A stretch of DNA of 64,000 bases, taken from Cryobacterium breve (GTDB lineage: Bacteria > Actinomycetota > Actinomycetes > Actinomycetales > Microbacteriaceae). The position numbers and the translations under genes are program-made. Where the stretch lies: contig NZ_SOGJ01000023.1 in assembly GCF_004402375.1 (NCBI RefSeq), positions 372,001 through 436,000 of the forward strand, written 5' to 3'. This document shows, in pieces, positions 1 to 7,724 of the stretch (positions are counted from its first letter, which is position 1; the number at the start of each line of letters is the position of its first letter). The notes beneath the pieces were generated by a model. It ran no database searches. It saw only the letters and a program-made list of their open reading frames with translations, and had not been told where the DNA came from.

Positions 1-17
1 TGCGAGCAACAGAAACA

Positions 18-323
18 GTGCATGCCGAGCCGCGCGACTCCATTGACTCGCCTGCCTATCGCGTGAACTTCTGGCAACGGCCCTCACCCGAGCATGGATG
101 GAATCTGGACGCCTACGTCCTCACAGACGTCGAGGACATCACCGAAGTACTCCAATGGGTGGACGAGCACGCAGCCGGACGCCGTTTCGAGGTATTTGTG
201 GAGATGAACGAGGAACCAGAGCGCTCGTTCCAGAGCCCGCGAATGACTGGGCTCATTCGGATGCTTGGAAGCAACCCCAATGCTGGCGAAACCGTTGAGA
301 TCGTCCGCCTCCAAAAGATGTAG
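18..323 (+). CDS. Hypothetical protein, possibly 5'-truncated by window edge
   Basis: This 101-residue soluble protein has no signal peptide or membrane segment. It is rich in Glu and aromatic residues and ends with a GSNPNAGETVEI stretch. I do not recognise a family. The first in-frame start in the window is GTG at 18, with no clear ribosome-binding site. The frame stays open to the left edge, so the real start may lie outside. It is the first of a series of small + strand genes and is followed by a short tandem repeat and a decayed GrpB gene. That the frame is coding is likely; the start is uncertain. Confidence 0.55.
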   Translation: MHAEPRDSIDSPAYRVNFWQRPSPEHGWNLDAYVLTDVEDITEVLQWVDEHAAGRRFEVFVEMNEEPERSFQSPRMTGLIRMLGSNPNAGETVEIVRLQKM

Positions 324-358
324 CTTCTGGCGATTCAGGTGCTCGGGCGCCCGCAGGA

Positions 359-393
359 CGTTCGGCGTTCGGCGTTCGGCGTTCAGCGTTCCC
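359..393. repeat. 7-base tandem repeat CGTTCGG
   Basis: Five consecutive 7-base units read CGTTCGG three times, then CGTTCAG and CGTTCCC. The last unit contains the GTTCC core found at other gene junctions in this region. The repeat lies between the stop of the first gene and the GrpB-like pseudogene. Confidence 0.7.
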
Positions 394-450
394 TGCTGGC
401 GGACTTCAATGAGGCCTCAACGGTCGAGTCTGTCGTGCCAGACTCGCTGG

Positions 451-1017
451 ATGGACCAGGCAAGAGGCACGGAACTCGACACCATCCTGATCGGCGGTCG
501 TGAGCCACGAGCGATCGTCATCGTCGATTACAACGACACATGGCCCGCGAAAGCCGCTTCCATGGCCCACAAGATCCAGGGCTCCTTGGGCCCGGCTGCG
601 CTGTCGGTCGAACACATTGGCTCGACCTCAGTCTCTGGACTGGCTGCGAAACCGGTGATCGACATGCTTCTTGTCGTGGCCGACATTGACGACGAGGAGT
701 CCTACCTTGTGCCCCTGGAATCCATCGGGTTGCGGCTCCGTGTTTGAGAAGACGGCCACCGGATGCTCCGCACGGCGGAGTTGGACTTCCACGTGCATGT
801 TCTTCCGCCAGAGACCGCCGAGCGGACCGACTATCTCGACCTCCGCGACTGGCTCCGGGTCAGCGCGGCAGACCGTGCACTCTACGAATCCACAAAGCGG
901 ACGCTCGCGGCCAACACATGGAGCGACATGGACCACTACGCCGACGCCAAGAGTGCAGTCATCCAGCAGATATTGACCCATGCACGCAACTGGCGAGCAG
1001 GCCAGCCCACCAGCTGA
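451..1017 (+). pseudogene. GrpB-family (UPF0157) nucleotidyltransferase-like, nonsense-interrupted
   Basis: The conceptual product of 188 codons follows the GrpB family layout: VDYNDTWPAKA near the N terminus, then EHIGSTSVSGLAAKPVIDM, then a C-terminal half with DFHVHVLPP, RDWLR and YADAKSAVIQQI. GrpB proteins belong to the nucleotidyltransferase superfamily. A single in-frame TGA at 745-747 splits the gene exactly where relatives have a charged residue before the GHRMLR-like motif. Both halves stay in one frame, so a CGA-to-TGA change is the simplest explanation. The 3' half could restart at ATG 763 but would lack the active-site half. Length matches intact family members once the stop is ignored. 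Confidence 0.8.
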
Positions 1018-1174
1018 ACCGTCCCAAAGCAACCAAGTCCCGGCGAGGGTTCCGTCTGGCGAGCTGCTCCGGACTGGCCAGGCAATCGACGGCGTATTGC
1101 CCCGAACGACCACGCGGTCGTAGGCTCGCGCTAAGTAGGGCACTCAGGTGTCCGCGAATCGAGGGGTGGTCGAG

Positions 1175-1345
1175 ATGGAATTCAGTGCTCTTTTTTGGTG
1201 GAACTTCTGGGTGGTAGTCCAGGTTCTCATTGTGGTTGGGGTCGTCGTGGCTCTGGGGCTTTTCATCCGCTGGGGGCGGCGCAAGAGCGCCATTCTTGAG
1301 GCGAGCCAACCCACGGAAGGTCACCGGCCCGCTGCCGGTAAGTAG
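1175..1345 (+). CDS. Small single-pass membrane protein
   Basis: This 56-residue protein has a short Trp-rich N terminus, one long hydrophobic helix (about residues 8-34) and a basic RWGRRK segment just after it, which predicts a cytoplasmic C-terminal tail. The start at 1175 is chosen because a purine-rich GAGGGG lies about nine bases upstream; a longer frame from 1148 is open. A second copy at 17479 shares the upstream sequence and the GTCGAGGGG ribosome-binding region but carries an internal stop. Function is unknown. It sits between a GGGTTCC core at 1047 and repeat R1. Confidence 0.6.
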   Translation: MEFSALFWWNFWVVVQVLIVVGVVVALGLFIRWGRRKSAILEASQPTEGHRPAAGK

Positions 1346-1366
1346 CGAGTGGAAGTCCCCCGCAGG

Positions 1367-1440
1367 GGGTTCCTCATCGCCACTCCCCCGAGACTTCGGA
1401 ACCTCGACGGGTTGGCGCCGAATCGGCCTCCAGGTGCTTT
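1367..1440 (+). repeat. Cassette-associated repeat R1
   Basis: First of six related ~75-base sequences. It begins with GGGTTCC, then has the conserved block CCACTCCCCCGAGACTTCGG and, after a variable centre, GGCGCCGAATC. It starts about 22 bases after the stop of the small membrane protein. The sequence after it (to about 1580) is also shared with the region after R4, so R1 and R4 head two copies of the same unit. Confidence 0.75.
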
Positions 1441-1580
1441 GAGGTGCCGCGATTCTGAACCTGCGATTCACTCTGTCTCTCTCGCCAGCAGTGGTGCAAC
1501 ACGCGTGGCGTATGCAAACGTGGTCACATCAGGCTGATGGCACCGCCATGAGTGCCCCGATTGTGCGTAGAAGGCCCCCG

Positions 1581-1904
1581 ATGTCTGAAACTGCGCCGAA
1601 GCATCCCGCTCGGCTCCACCTATTCTGGGCTCTTCCGATTCCGGTGGTTTTCAGCTCGGTCCTTCTGATCAGCGCGCTTTGGGACTTCTGCGGAATCAGC
1701 GGATGCACGGGTGGCGGATTTGGAATCAGCCGGGATATCGACGGCACGATCGGCAACCTTCTGCCAATCCCATTTCTGATCGGACTGCCCATCTTCCTCG
1801 TTCCCTGGTCGCCCAACCGCTGGGTCAGGGCCGTTGTGGCACTCGTGATCGGAGTCGCTTTCGCGGGACTCGGATTCGGACTTCTCATGTCGATGGCCTC
1901 GTGA
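1581..1904 (+). CDS. Small three-helix membrane protein, copy 1 (intact)
   Basis: This 107-residue protein starts MSETAPK and has three predicted hydrophobic helices (about residues 13-32, 52-70 and 78-104). A Cys-containing loop, DFCGISGCTGGGFG, lies between helices 1 and 2. No enzymatic motif is visible. ATG 1581 is preferred because the duplicate at 7725 starts at the same codon and homology supports that frame. Repeat R1 lies upstream and a GCGTTCC core 1-8 bases after the stop, so the gene has both boundary signals of a cassette. Function is unknown. Confidence 0.6.
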   Translation: MSETAPKHPARLHLFWALPIPVVFSSVLLISALWDFCGISGCTGGGFGISRDIDGTIGNLLPIPFLIGLPIFLVPWSPNRWVRAVVALVIGVAFAGLGFGLLMSMAS

Positions 1905-1962
1905 AGCGTTCCGCGTGTGGACAGCTTGATCGGGTCTTGGCAGTCCAAGGCAGTCTCGGCTA

Positions 1963-1976
1963 GATTATCGATAATC
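1963..1976. promoter_or_regulatory. Palindromic operator candidate for DUF2975/XRE pair
   Basis: GATTATCGATAATC is a perfect 14-base palindrome lying 23 bases upstream of the DUF2975 start, in an AT-rich patch unusual for this region. The second gene of the pair encodes a small Cro/C1-type regulator, so an autoregulatory operator is the simplest reading. Confidence 0.5.
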
Positions 1977-1999
1977 GTTAAGTAGCCAGGAGGGTCACT

Positions 2000-2632
2000 A
2001 TGCAGACATCGACTTCAAATCGACAGGCACGAACCCTGGTAGCCGTGCAGGTCGCGGTAGGTATCTACGCGATGGGCGCCTTCGTTTTCGCCACTTTCAT
2101 GCTTTTTGTTGTGCTCAGCTCGGGACTGGCCGGTGGCGGTTCAGCCATCACCCTGCCGGTCGGCGCCAGCCCGGCAACTTCAGTCTCGGGTCTCGCCGTC
2201 AGTGCGCAGTCGCCCGACGGGTATTTCACCGAGGTCGAGTTCACCGCCCAGGATCTCAGCCTCGGCACGTCGCTGCTCTACTACGCTCCGAGGGCGCTCA
2301 CCCCTCTTGCGCACGGAGTCGTTGCCCTGGCCATCATGGTGCTCGCCCGAAATGTTCGCAGCGGACAGCCCTTTGCCGGGCCCGTCATTTCAGGAATGAC
2401 GATTTCCGCCCTGACTATCGCCATCATTGGGAGCGCGAATCAACTGCTCGTTAGTTTCGGCACGAGCCAGGCCCGATGGGAGCTGCTGTCTGACACGCCC
2501 TTTCTGGCCGGCTGGTTAGGTGCGCCTGCGTTCGATTGGACGCCCGTCTTTGTCGGTTTGACCCTGGGCATCATCGCCAGCGTCTTCCGCGCCGGCGCCA
2601 GCCTGCAGCGCGAGACAGAAGGATTGGTCTAG
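2000..2632 (+). CDS. DUF2975 family membrane protein
   Basis: The 210-residue protein has four hydrophobic helices (about residues 15-40, 95-118, 130-152 and 178-198) and an extracytoplasmic loop of about 50 residues after helix 1. The ARNVRSGQPFAG segment after helix 2 is characteristic of DUF2975 (YoaS-like) proteins, whose role is unknown. A good ribosome-binding site, AGGAGGG, precedes ATG 2000. It is followed after 5 bases by a small XRE-type regulator; DUF2975 and YozG-like regulators are a recurrent pair, so the two likely form an operon controlled from the palindrome at 1963. Confidence 0.8.
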   Translation: MQTSTSNRQARTLVAVQVAVGIYAMGAFVFATFMLFVVLSSGLAGGGSAITLPVGASPATSVSGLAVSAQSPDGYFTEVEFTAQDLSLGTSLLYYAPRALTPLAHGVVALAIMVLARNVRSGQPFAGPVISGMTISALTIAIIGSANQLLVSFGTSQARWELLSDTPFLAGWLGAPAFDWTPVFVGLTLGIIASVFRAGASLQRETEGLV

Positions 2633-2637
2633 CCGGG

Positions 2638-2874
2638 ATGGCGGACGAGTTATCCAGTGGCATCCATTGCCGGCTTGACGAACTGTTGGAAGAGCGCCAG
2701 ATGACGCTCACCCGGCTGAGTGAACTGGTCGGGCTAAGTATCGTGAACCTGTCGGTCCTGAAAAATGATCGTGCACGCGCAATTCGCTTCTCCACGCTTC
2801 AAGCGATCTGCGTCGCGCTCGACTGCGAGGTCGGCCAACTGCTCGTGAAAGTTCCCGACCAGGCTGACAGCTAG
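2638..2874 (+). CDS. YozG-like Cro/C1 (XRE) family transcriptional regulator
   Basis: The 78-residue protein is essentially one helix-turn-helix: LDELLEERQMTLTRLSELVG, then SIVNLSVLKNDRARAIRFSTL as recognition region, then LQAICVALDCEVGQLL. This is the short HTH_26 architecture. ATG 2638 follows the DUF2975 stop by 5 bases, so the genes are probably co-transcribed and translationally linked. It likely represses its own operon through the 1963-1976 palindrome; that link is inferred from context only. Confidence 0.8.
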   Translation: MADELSSGIHCRLDELLEERQMTLTRLSELVGLSIVNLSVLKNDRARAIRFSTLQAICVALDCEVGQLLVKVPDQADS

Positions 2875-2922
2875 GAAAAATGGCCCGGAGAGGGTTCCGC
2901 TTACAGCCCTTAGGTTGAAGGA

Positions 2923-3660
2923 ATGGATGAAGAGGTTCTAGCCGGGGGAAACTCGAGCATGGTCGTGCGGGTAGGCGACACCGTTCGCCGCCCCGCCGGA
3001 CCTTGGACTCCCGCGGTTCATCAACTTCTGACGACACTCCGCGCGGCGGGCGTGACGGAAGTACCTGAGCCCTTTGGCCTGGACGAGCAGGGGCGCGAAG
3101 TGCTCTCTTACCTTCCGGGGGCCGTTGGCAACTACCCATTGCCAAGCTGGATCTGGTCGCCGATGATCCTGCACGAGGCTGGGTCCTTGCTTCGACGGGT
3201 GCATGACGCCAGCGCGCCCCTCGCGCACGCGGCCGCCACATGGCAGTTACCTGCGCACGAGCCAATCGAGGTGGTGTGCCTGAACGACGTCGCACCGTAC
3301 AACATGGTTTTCCAGGAGGGGCACATCACGGGTCTTATCGACGTTGACATGGCCTCCCCCGGGCCTCGGATTTGGGATCTCGCCTACCTCGCATATCGGC
3401 TCGTCCCGCTCGGCGAGTACGCAGACGATGACGCTCCAGGCTCGGATTCTCGCCCCGGCCGGCTTGATGCGCTCATTCGCTCCTACGGCCATGAGTTCGA
3501 CCAGGCTGCCGTGCTCCGGACCGCAGCGGATCGCCTGGAGGATCTTGCCGTTCTCACGGATCAACGTGCCGCCGACACGGGTCGCCGTGATTTCGTGGAG
3601 CATGCCGCACTATACCGACGCGATCGCGTCCGACTTCTCGACATGATTGCAAGCCAGTAG
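2923..3660 (+). CDS. Aminoglycoside phosphotransferase (APH)-family protein, copy 1
   Basis: The 245-residue protein resembles the APH/choline-kinase fold: a short N-lobe ending near EVLSYLPG (residues 59-66), a catalytic-loop region VVCLNDVAPYN (118-127) and a metal-binding region IDVDMASPGPRIWDLAY (139-155). The Asp and Asn of the catalytic loop are present, but the usual His two residues before the Asp is Leu (L120). It is shorter than typical resistance enzymes, so the substrate cannot be assigned. A close duplicate lies at 16668. Homology between the copies begins upstream at GGTTCCGCTT (2893). A GNAT gene follows after 5 bases. Confidence 0.7.
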   Translation: MDEEVLAGGNSSMVVRVGDTVRRPAGPWTPAVHQLLTTLRAAGVTEVPEPFGLDEQGREVLSYLPGAVGNYPLPSWIWSPMILHEAGSLLRRVHDASAPLAHAAATWQLPAHEPIEVVCLNDVAPYNMVFQEGHITGLIDVDMASPGPRIWDLAYLAYRLVPLGEYADDDAPGSDSRPGRLDALIRSYGHEFDQAAVLRTAADRLEDLAVLTDQRAADTGRRDFVEHAALYRRDRVRLLDMIASQ

Positions 3661-3665
3661 GCCTC

Positions 3666-4262
3666 GTGAACGCAGATATCCAGGTAATCCAAGTCAATGA
3701 TCCGCGCCTGCAACACCTAACCCAGGCGGGGTACGTCGTTGTCGGCGAATCTTGGGGCGCCCGCCTGCGCCTGCGCGATCCGCCCGACCTGACGGTGCTA
3801 AATGCGGCGGTCGTGGCGGCAACGGACCAAGGATTCCTGATCGAGGAACTCGACGCCAGCTGGGCGCCCCAGGTCACAGCGCTCGAAGCTTTGAATCACG
3901 CCGATTACCCCTACACGCCAGCGACGGCGGTGCCGGAGCGCGACGAGTCCGCTGTGCTCGAACTGTGGAGATCCGGGTGCCGCCTATTTGGCGCCATCAA
4001 TGACGGGCAACTCGTGGCCGTCAGCGCTCTTTGCCTGACTACCGCGCGCGCAGAAACCGAATTCACGTCCGTCCACCGCTCTTACCGCCGCAGAGGGCTC
4101 GCCGTTGCCGTCAAGGCTGCATCGATCACGGCGTTGGCCAACGACGGAGTAAGGATCTTCGGCACGGGTGGAGCTCAAATCAACGCCGGCAGCATCCGCA
4201 TGAATGAACATCTCGGCTATGCCATCGAAGAACGCTGGCTCAGCCTCACTATGCCGCACTAG
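3666..4262 (+). CDS. GNAT family N-acetyltransferase
   Basis: The 198-residue protein carries its GNAT fold in the C-terminal half. Motif A reads FTSVHRSYRRRGLAVAVK, with the RxxGxA acetyl-CoA pyrophosphate loop, and motif B reads NAGSIRMNEHLGYAIEERW. The N-terminal ~75 residues are more divergent and may form part of a second GNAT-like lobe. GTG 3666 starts 5 bases after the APH stop, suggesting one transcript. The duplicate APH at 17414 is followed by only the first few codons of this gene (GTGAACGC-GAT), so a recombination breakpoint lies there. Substrate unknown. Confidence 0.75.
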   Translation: MNADIQVIQVNDPRLQHLTQAGYVVVGESWGARLRLRDPPDLTVLNAAVVAATDQGFLIEELDASWAPQVTALEALNHADYPYTPATAVPERDESAVLELWRSGCRLFGAINDGQLVAVSALCLTTARAETEFTSVHRSYRRRGLAVAVKAASITALANDGVRIFGTGGAQINAGSIRMNEHLGYAIEERWLSLTMPH

Positions 4263-4372
4263 AACAAGAACGCACGCCCGGATGAGGTTGGGCTTGAGCA
4301 TTGCTCCCCATCGGGGGAATCTGGGCCGGGTCTCCACCCGGATCTCTGCGCCGCTCGTTTAGACTTCCGTCC

Positions 4373-4906
4373 ATGCCCGATATCCGAATCGCTCAGGCTG
4401 GTCCCGAGTTCGCTGGGGACATAGCTCGCATCCATGTAGCAGCGCGAGATGCCTACTACTTGGAGAGTCCCCGGCTGCTGGGGGTTCCCGGTCAGGAGTG
4501 GGATTACGAACCTGTGTGGCGGGACCGTCTCAGGTCGCACGAACACACCGTCATGACGGCCTCCGTCGCCGGCCAGATCCTTGGCTTCGCCGCGATGAAA
4601 GCAACGTCACTTCCGGATGGTGCGCGAGCCGACGCTTTCGAGTTGGTAGGTCTGTATGTGGACCCGCACGCCTGGGGTCGGGGAATCGGCAGCCGACTCT
4701 ATGAAGCCTTTGAGGCGAAATGGCTGGCCGCCGATTCCGCCACTGCAGTCCTCGAGGTGTGGAACGAGAACGACCGTGCGATCCGTTTTTACACTTCTCG
4801 GGGCTGGCAGCCAGACGGTCACGCACGGCCCGCACGCGAAGGAACGACGTTCATTCGGATGCTCCTGTCTCAACTCGAGCCCCTGGAACCGTCAAACGAC
4901 CGCTGA
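4373..4906 (+). CDS. GNAT family N-acetyltransferase (RimI-like)
   Basis: This 177-residue protein spans one complete GNAT domain. The beta-4/motif A stretch reads ELVGLYVDPHAWGRGIGSRLYEAF, with the GRGIG acetyl-CoA loop, followed by AVLEVWNENDRAIRFYTSRGW as motif B. ATG 4373 is chosen because PDIRIAQAG matches the usual GNAT N terminus and the longer frame from 4301 has an atypical leader. It follows the previous GNAT gene by 110 bases and is followed by repeat R2. The substrate cannot be told from the sequence. Confidence 0.8.
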   Translation: MPDIRIAQAGPEFAGDIARIHVAARDAYYLESPRLLGVPGQEWDYEPVWRDRLRSHEHTVMTASVAGQILGFAAMKATSLPDGARADAFELVGLYVDPHAWGRGIGSRLYEAFEAKWLAADSATAVLEVWNENDRAIRFYTSRGWQPDGHARPAREGTTFIRMLLSQLEPLEPSNDR

Positions 4907-4937
4907 GGAACACCAAGGTCTTTCGCCGCCCGCACAA

Positions 4938-5015
4938 GGTTCCCAAACGCCACTCCCCCGAGACTTCAGAACTTCGACGAGGGGGCATCGAATCTGCGTC
5001 CGTCCACGTCCGGCT
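4938..5015 (+). repeat. Cassette-associated repeat R2
   Basis: It starts GGTTCCCAAACG about 30 bases after the GNAT stop and contains CCACTCCCCCGAGACTTC, GAACTTCGACG and ATCGAATCTGCGTCC. The whole stretch 4907-5232 has no other gene that I can support. Confidence 0.75.
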
Positions 5016-5232
5016 TCCGGGACTGCGGATGAGCCCACGCGTGACGGCAGAATGTCTTCAACAGCGTCGGTGCCGGAGGCACTTGGGAGACGCAAAGACG
5101 ATCTTCTACTTGTGGCTATTGGATACACGTTGATCACCCTCGTAGAGTGAAAAATGCGCGCCGTGAAGTAGCTGCGCGATCGTGCATGCTCTCGACGCCG
5201 AGACGCACACGACTTGGAGATCGGGGCACCGC

Positions 5233-5409
5233 ATGACTCAGCCACGAGCCCATTCCGGGGTAGGGCAAGTACTGGGGGCAATCCTGTCCTTCCTTGCCAA
5301 GGGCATCGGTGCCGGGCTGTCCTCGATCGCTACCCTGACTTTCGGAGGCCGAGCTGCCCCCGGCGACCTGCCAACATCGCCGCCGCCGCCGAAAGAGTAT
5401 CGACCGTAG
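5233..5409 (+). CDS. Small hypothetical protein with Pro-rich tail
   Basis: The 58-residue frame has a central glycine-rich hydrophobic segment (about residues 11-35, an amphipathic or short membrane helix) and a proline-rich, tyrosine-containing C terminus. ATG 5233 is used since the upstream frame from 5182 adds an unlikely leader. No family is recognised and no strong ribosome-binding site is visible. Position and strand fit the cassette pattern: it follows repeat R2 and precedes a lipoprotein gene. Low confidence. Confidence 0.35.
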   Translation: MTQPRAHSGVGQVLGAILSFLAKGIGAGLSSIATLTFGGRAAPGDLPTSPPPPKEYRP

Positions 5410-5603
5410 ACGACCAGCACCGCCTCAGCGGATTCGGCTACTGACCCAGTCGGAGGAACTTCCGCAGCTGGCTGGCGGCCCGGACTCTCGCTCATTGAAC
5501 GTGGCTCCGGTCGGCGCGAGCCAAGAACTGGCCGTGGATGTCATCATCTTTGGTGCCGCGACACAGTACCGTCAGTACAGACAACAGGACTGGAGCGTGG
5601 GCA

Positions 5604-6041
5604 ATGGTTCGTTTAGGGGTTCGGGCGGGCGCACTGATCTGCACGGCGGCTCTGGTCCTCACCGGGTGCGCACCCGATGATTCGATCTCGCAGATCCGAA
5701 GCTTCTTGGCCGCCGAGAGCGGCCCGGACGACGTGCTCCCGCCCGCGGCCGAGGACGCGACGAGCGATCCAGAATCCAGCCGTTTCGTCGGCGAGCTCGC
5801 TGGTGTCAGCTACTTCCTCGCGAAGCACGTCGATCCAACCTCCGGGGCACCCGGCTACTGCCTCGTGATCTCCAACCCGACGGAGGGTGCAGCATCCAGC
5901 TGCGCATCAGATGTCAACGCAACACGTTTGTGGGTTAGCAGCTCCGCGACGGGCAGTGCCAGAGTCGTGGTCGCCGACGACATCATCCCGGACGGGTGGA
6001 CGAAGCTCGGCGACTTCCTGATCGTCAACCCCGAAGAGTGA
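5604..6041 (+). CDS. Putative lipoprotein
   Basis: The 145-residue product begins with a lipoprotein signal peptide: MVRLGVR, a hydrophobic core, and lipobox LTGC with the acylated Cys at 22. The mature part is acidic, with two further Cys residues (CLV and CAS) that could form a disulfide. Export and outer-face anchoring of the membrane is the expected location. No domain is recognised. ATG 5604 gives a signal peptide of normal length; the frame is open from 5538. A GGTTCCC core lies at 6090, about 50 bases after the stop. Confidence 0.65.
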   Translation: MVRLGVRAGALICTAALVLTGCAPDDSISQIRSFLAAESGPDDVLPPAAEDATSDPESSRFVGELAGVSYFLAKHVDPTSGAPGYCLVISNPTEGAASSCASDVNATRLWVSSSATGSARVVVADDIIPDGWTKLGDFLIVNPEE

Positions 6042-6196
6042 CTCCCTCGGCTCGACACCGGGATCAACCTGCGGCACCGGCGCGCTGAAGGTTCCCGCGC
6101 AGGGCTCAGCGGTCGTCCCCACTGCGAGAATCAGAACATGACCTCAACCGACGCTCGTGAAGCCATCGCGGTCATTCATCTGCGCGGCGGCACCTC

Positions 6197-6619
6197 ATGA
6201 CCACCTGGTGGGAAGTCGCACTCGGCGTGTTCGGCGGGTTGCTGGTGCTGTGGCTGGCCCTCGTTCTGGTCCTTTGGATCGAACAGCGAAGGCATGCCAG
6301 CGGTGCTTCGCTTCGTGACCTCCTTCGTCTCGCGCCCGACGTCGCACGGCTACTCAAACGCCTCACGGCCGACCCAACCCTGTCGATTGGCGTTCGAATC
6401 TGGCTTACCGTTCTGTTGGTCTACCTGCTGTCGCCGATAGACGTCATTCCGGATTTCGTCCCTGTTCTCGGCTACGCGGACGACGCCATCGTTGTCGCGA
6501 TCGCTCTTCGATTCGCGACTCGTCGGGCAGGCAGCGATGCGGTCCAACGGCACTGGCCAGGAACGCCCGACGGGCTAACGGCCGTTCTCCGTCTGGCCGG
6601 TTTGAAATCCTCCACGTAA
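6197..6619 (+). CDS. DUF1232 (YkvA-like) membrane protein
   Basis: The 140-residue protein has an N-terminal membrane helix (about 3-27) followed by a DUF1232 domain with the diagnostic stretch VYLLSPIDVIPDFVPVLGYADD near residues 75-96, and a second hydrophobic region after it. DUF1232 proteins are small membrane-associated proteins of unknown role. Length and motif are normal for the family. ATG 6197 overlaps nothing upstream. Repeat R3 begins about 120 bases after the stop. Confidence 0.75.
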   Translation: MTTWWEVALGVFGGLLVLWLALVLVLWIEQRRHASGASLRDLLRLAPDVARLLKRLTADPTLSIGVRIWLTVLLVYLLSPIDVIPDFVPVLGYADDAIVVAIALRFATRRAGSDAVQRHWPGTPDGLTAVLRLAGLKSST

Positions 6620-6741
6620 CGCGCGTATTCGCTCGAGGGTCCGCACCCGTCGGGCAAGCACGGGTGCACTCCCATGATCGGTACTGCTCAACGGCTCCGG
6701 TGCGTCTGTCACGGAATCGATCCTCTGTGGGCGACCGTTGG

Positions 6742-6818
6742 GCGTTCCCCAACCTCACTCCCCCGAGACTATGGAACTTCGACGGGTTGGCGCCGAATCT
6801 ACGTCCATGGACGTTCCT
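6742..6818 (+). repeat. Cassette-associated repeat R3
   Basis: It starts GCGTTCCCCAAC and contains CACTCCCCCGAGAC, GGAACTTCGACGG, GGCGCCGAATC and, near its end, CGTCCATGGACG, a perfect 12-base palindrome. The next gene starts 27 bases after the repeat. Confidence 0.75.
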
Positions 6819-6844
6819 TTTCGTCCTTTGGGTAGCCTGATGTC

Positions 6845-7384
6845 ATGTGGGACACCATGAGCGCCAGTCGCGAGAAGCGCGAGGAATTGCACGAGGCGTA
6901 TGTCAGCGGTTTGGAGTCGGCGCGAGACCGTCTCCGGGCACGGTTGAGTTCACCCAGCGATCCGCAACTCGATGGCAGTGTCGAAAGCCTGGATGCCGTG
7001 AACGAATGGTTCCTGACGCACATCAAGGAGCGGCAAGACACGGAGACTGTGGAGTTGCCCGCGTGGTGGGACCCGCTTCCTGCACTCGGCACTCCGGGTA
7101 GCGGCCCGTTCACGTCAAGTCAGCTTGCGCTCATCGACGAGGTGCAGGCGTATCTCGGGGAAGTACTGACTACCGCGATTCCAGGTGCGCACTGGGTGAT
7201 CTACAAGGGCCACAAGCGGGATTTCAGGAACGGGCTCACAATGCTCGAGGTGGGAATAGGACGACCGCTTCCCGTGCGTGATGTCGTATACAAGGAAGCC
7301 CTCGGCGTTGTTTTGTCCGGGCGCGAGGTGGCAGCTGACACGCTGTCGTCATGGGTGCGGGAACAGTTGGCCGCATTGGCCTGA
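6845..7384 (+). CDS. Hypothetical cytoplasmic protein
   Basis: The 179-residue protein is soluble and acidic. It has a predicted helical N-terminal half (EKREELHEAYVSGLESARDR) and a more mixed C-terminal half containing AHWVIYKGHKRDFRNG and GREVAADTLSSW. No signal peptide or catalytic motif is evident and I do not recognise the family. ATG 6845 is used; an in-frame ATG at 6860 is the alternative. It lies between repeats R3 and R4, so it occupies one apparent cassette by itself. Confidence 0.55.
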   Translation: MWDTMSASREKREELHEAYVSGLESARDRLRARLSSPSDPQLDGSVESLDAVNEWFLTHIKERQDTETVELPAWWDPLPALGTPGSGPFTSSQLALIDEVQAYLGEVLTTAIPGAHWVIYKGHKRDFRNGLTMLEVGIGRPLPVRDVVYKEALGVVLSGREVAADTLSSWVREQLAALA

Positions 7385-7489
7385 CTGACTCGGCGTCGCG
7401 GGCGCCAGCTGCGTGGGCAGCACTCAAGTTGACCAGCGACCGTCGGCCGTCGGCCGAGAACGAATACCCAAGGCTTGATGCCCGCTCAA

Positions 7490-7565
7490 GGTTCCCGAAT
7501 GCCACTCCCCCGAAACTTAGAAACCTAGCCGAATCGGCCTGAGAATCTGCTTCCAGGGTGCCCAA
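7490..7565 (+). repeat. Cassette-associated repeat R4
   Basis: It starts GGTTCCCGAATG, contains CCACTCCCCCGAAACTTAG and CCGAATCGGCCT, and lacks about 8 bases of the variable centre seen in the other copies. It heads the second copy of the unit that follows R1; the similarity extends through CAGCAGTGGTGCAAC to the gene at 7725. The stretch 7385-7724 contains this repeat and no other supported gene. Confidence 0.7.
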
Positions 7566-7724
7566 TTGTCAAGCGGTCGATTGTCCCAGGTGCCACGACT
7601 CCGAACCTGGGATGCAGGATATCTCCGTCAGCAGTGGTGCAACATCCGTGGCGTATGCGAACGTGGTCTCATAAGGCTGATGGCGTCGCCATGAATGCCC
7701 CGATCGTAAGCAAAAAGGCCCTAG

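Noticed and set aside
1367-1440. Classical attC site
   Set aside because: The GTTCCC start is not GTTRRRY and no matching RYYYAAC partner is found at the expected distance, so only the term integron-like is used.
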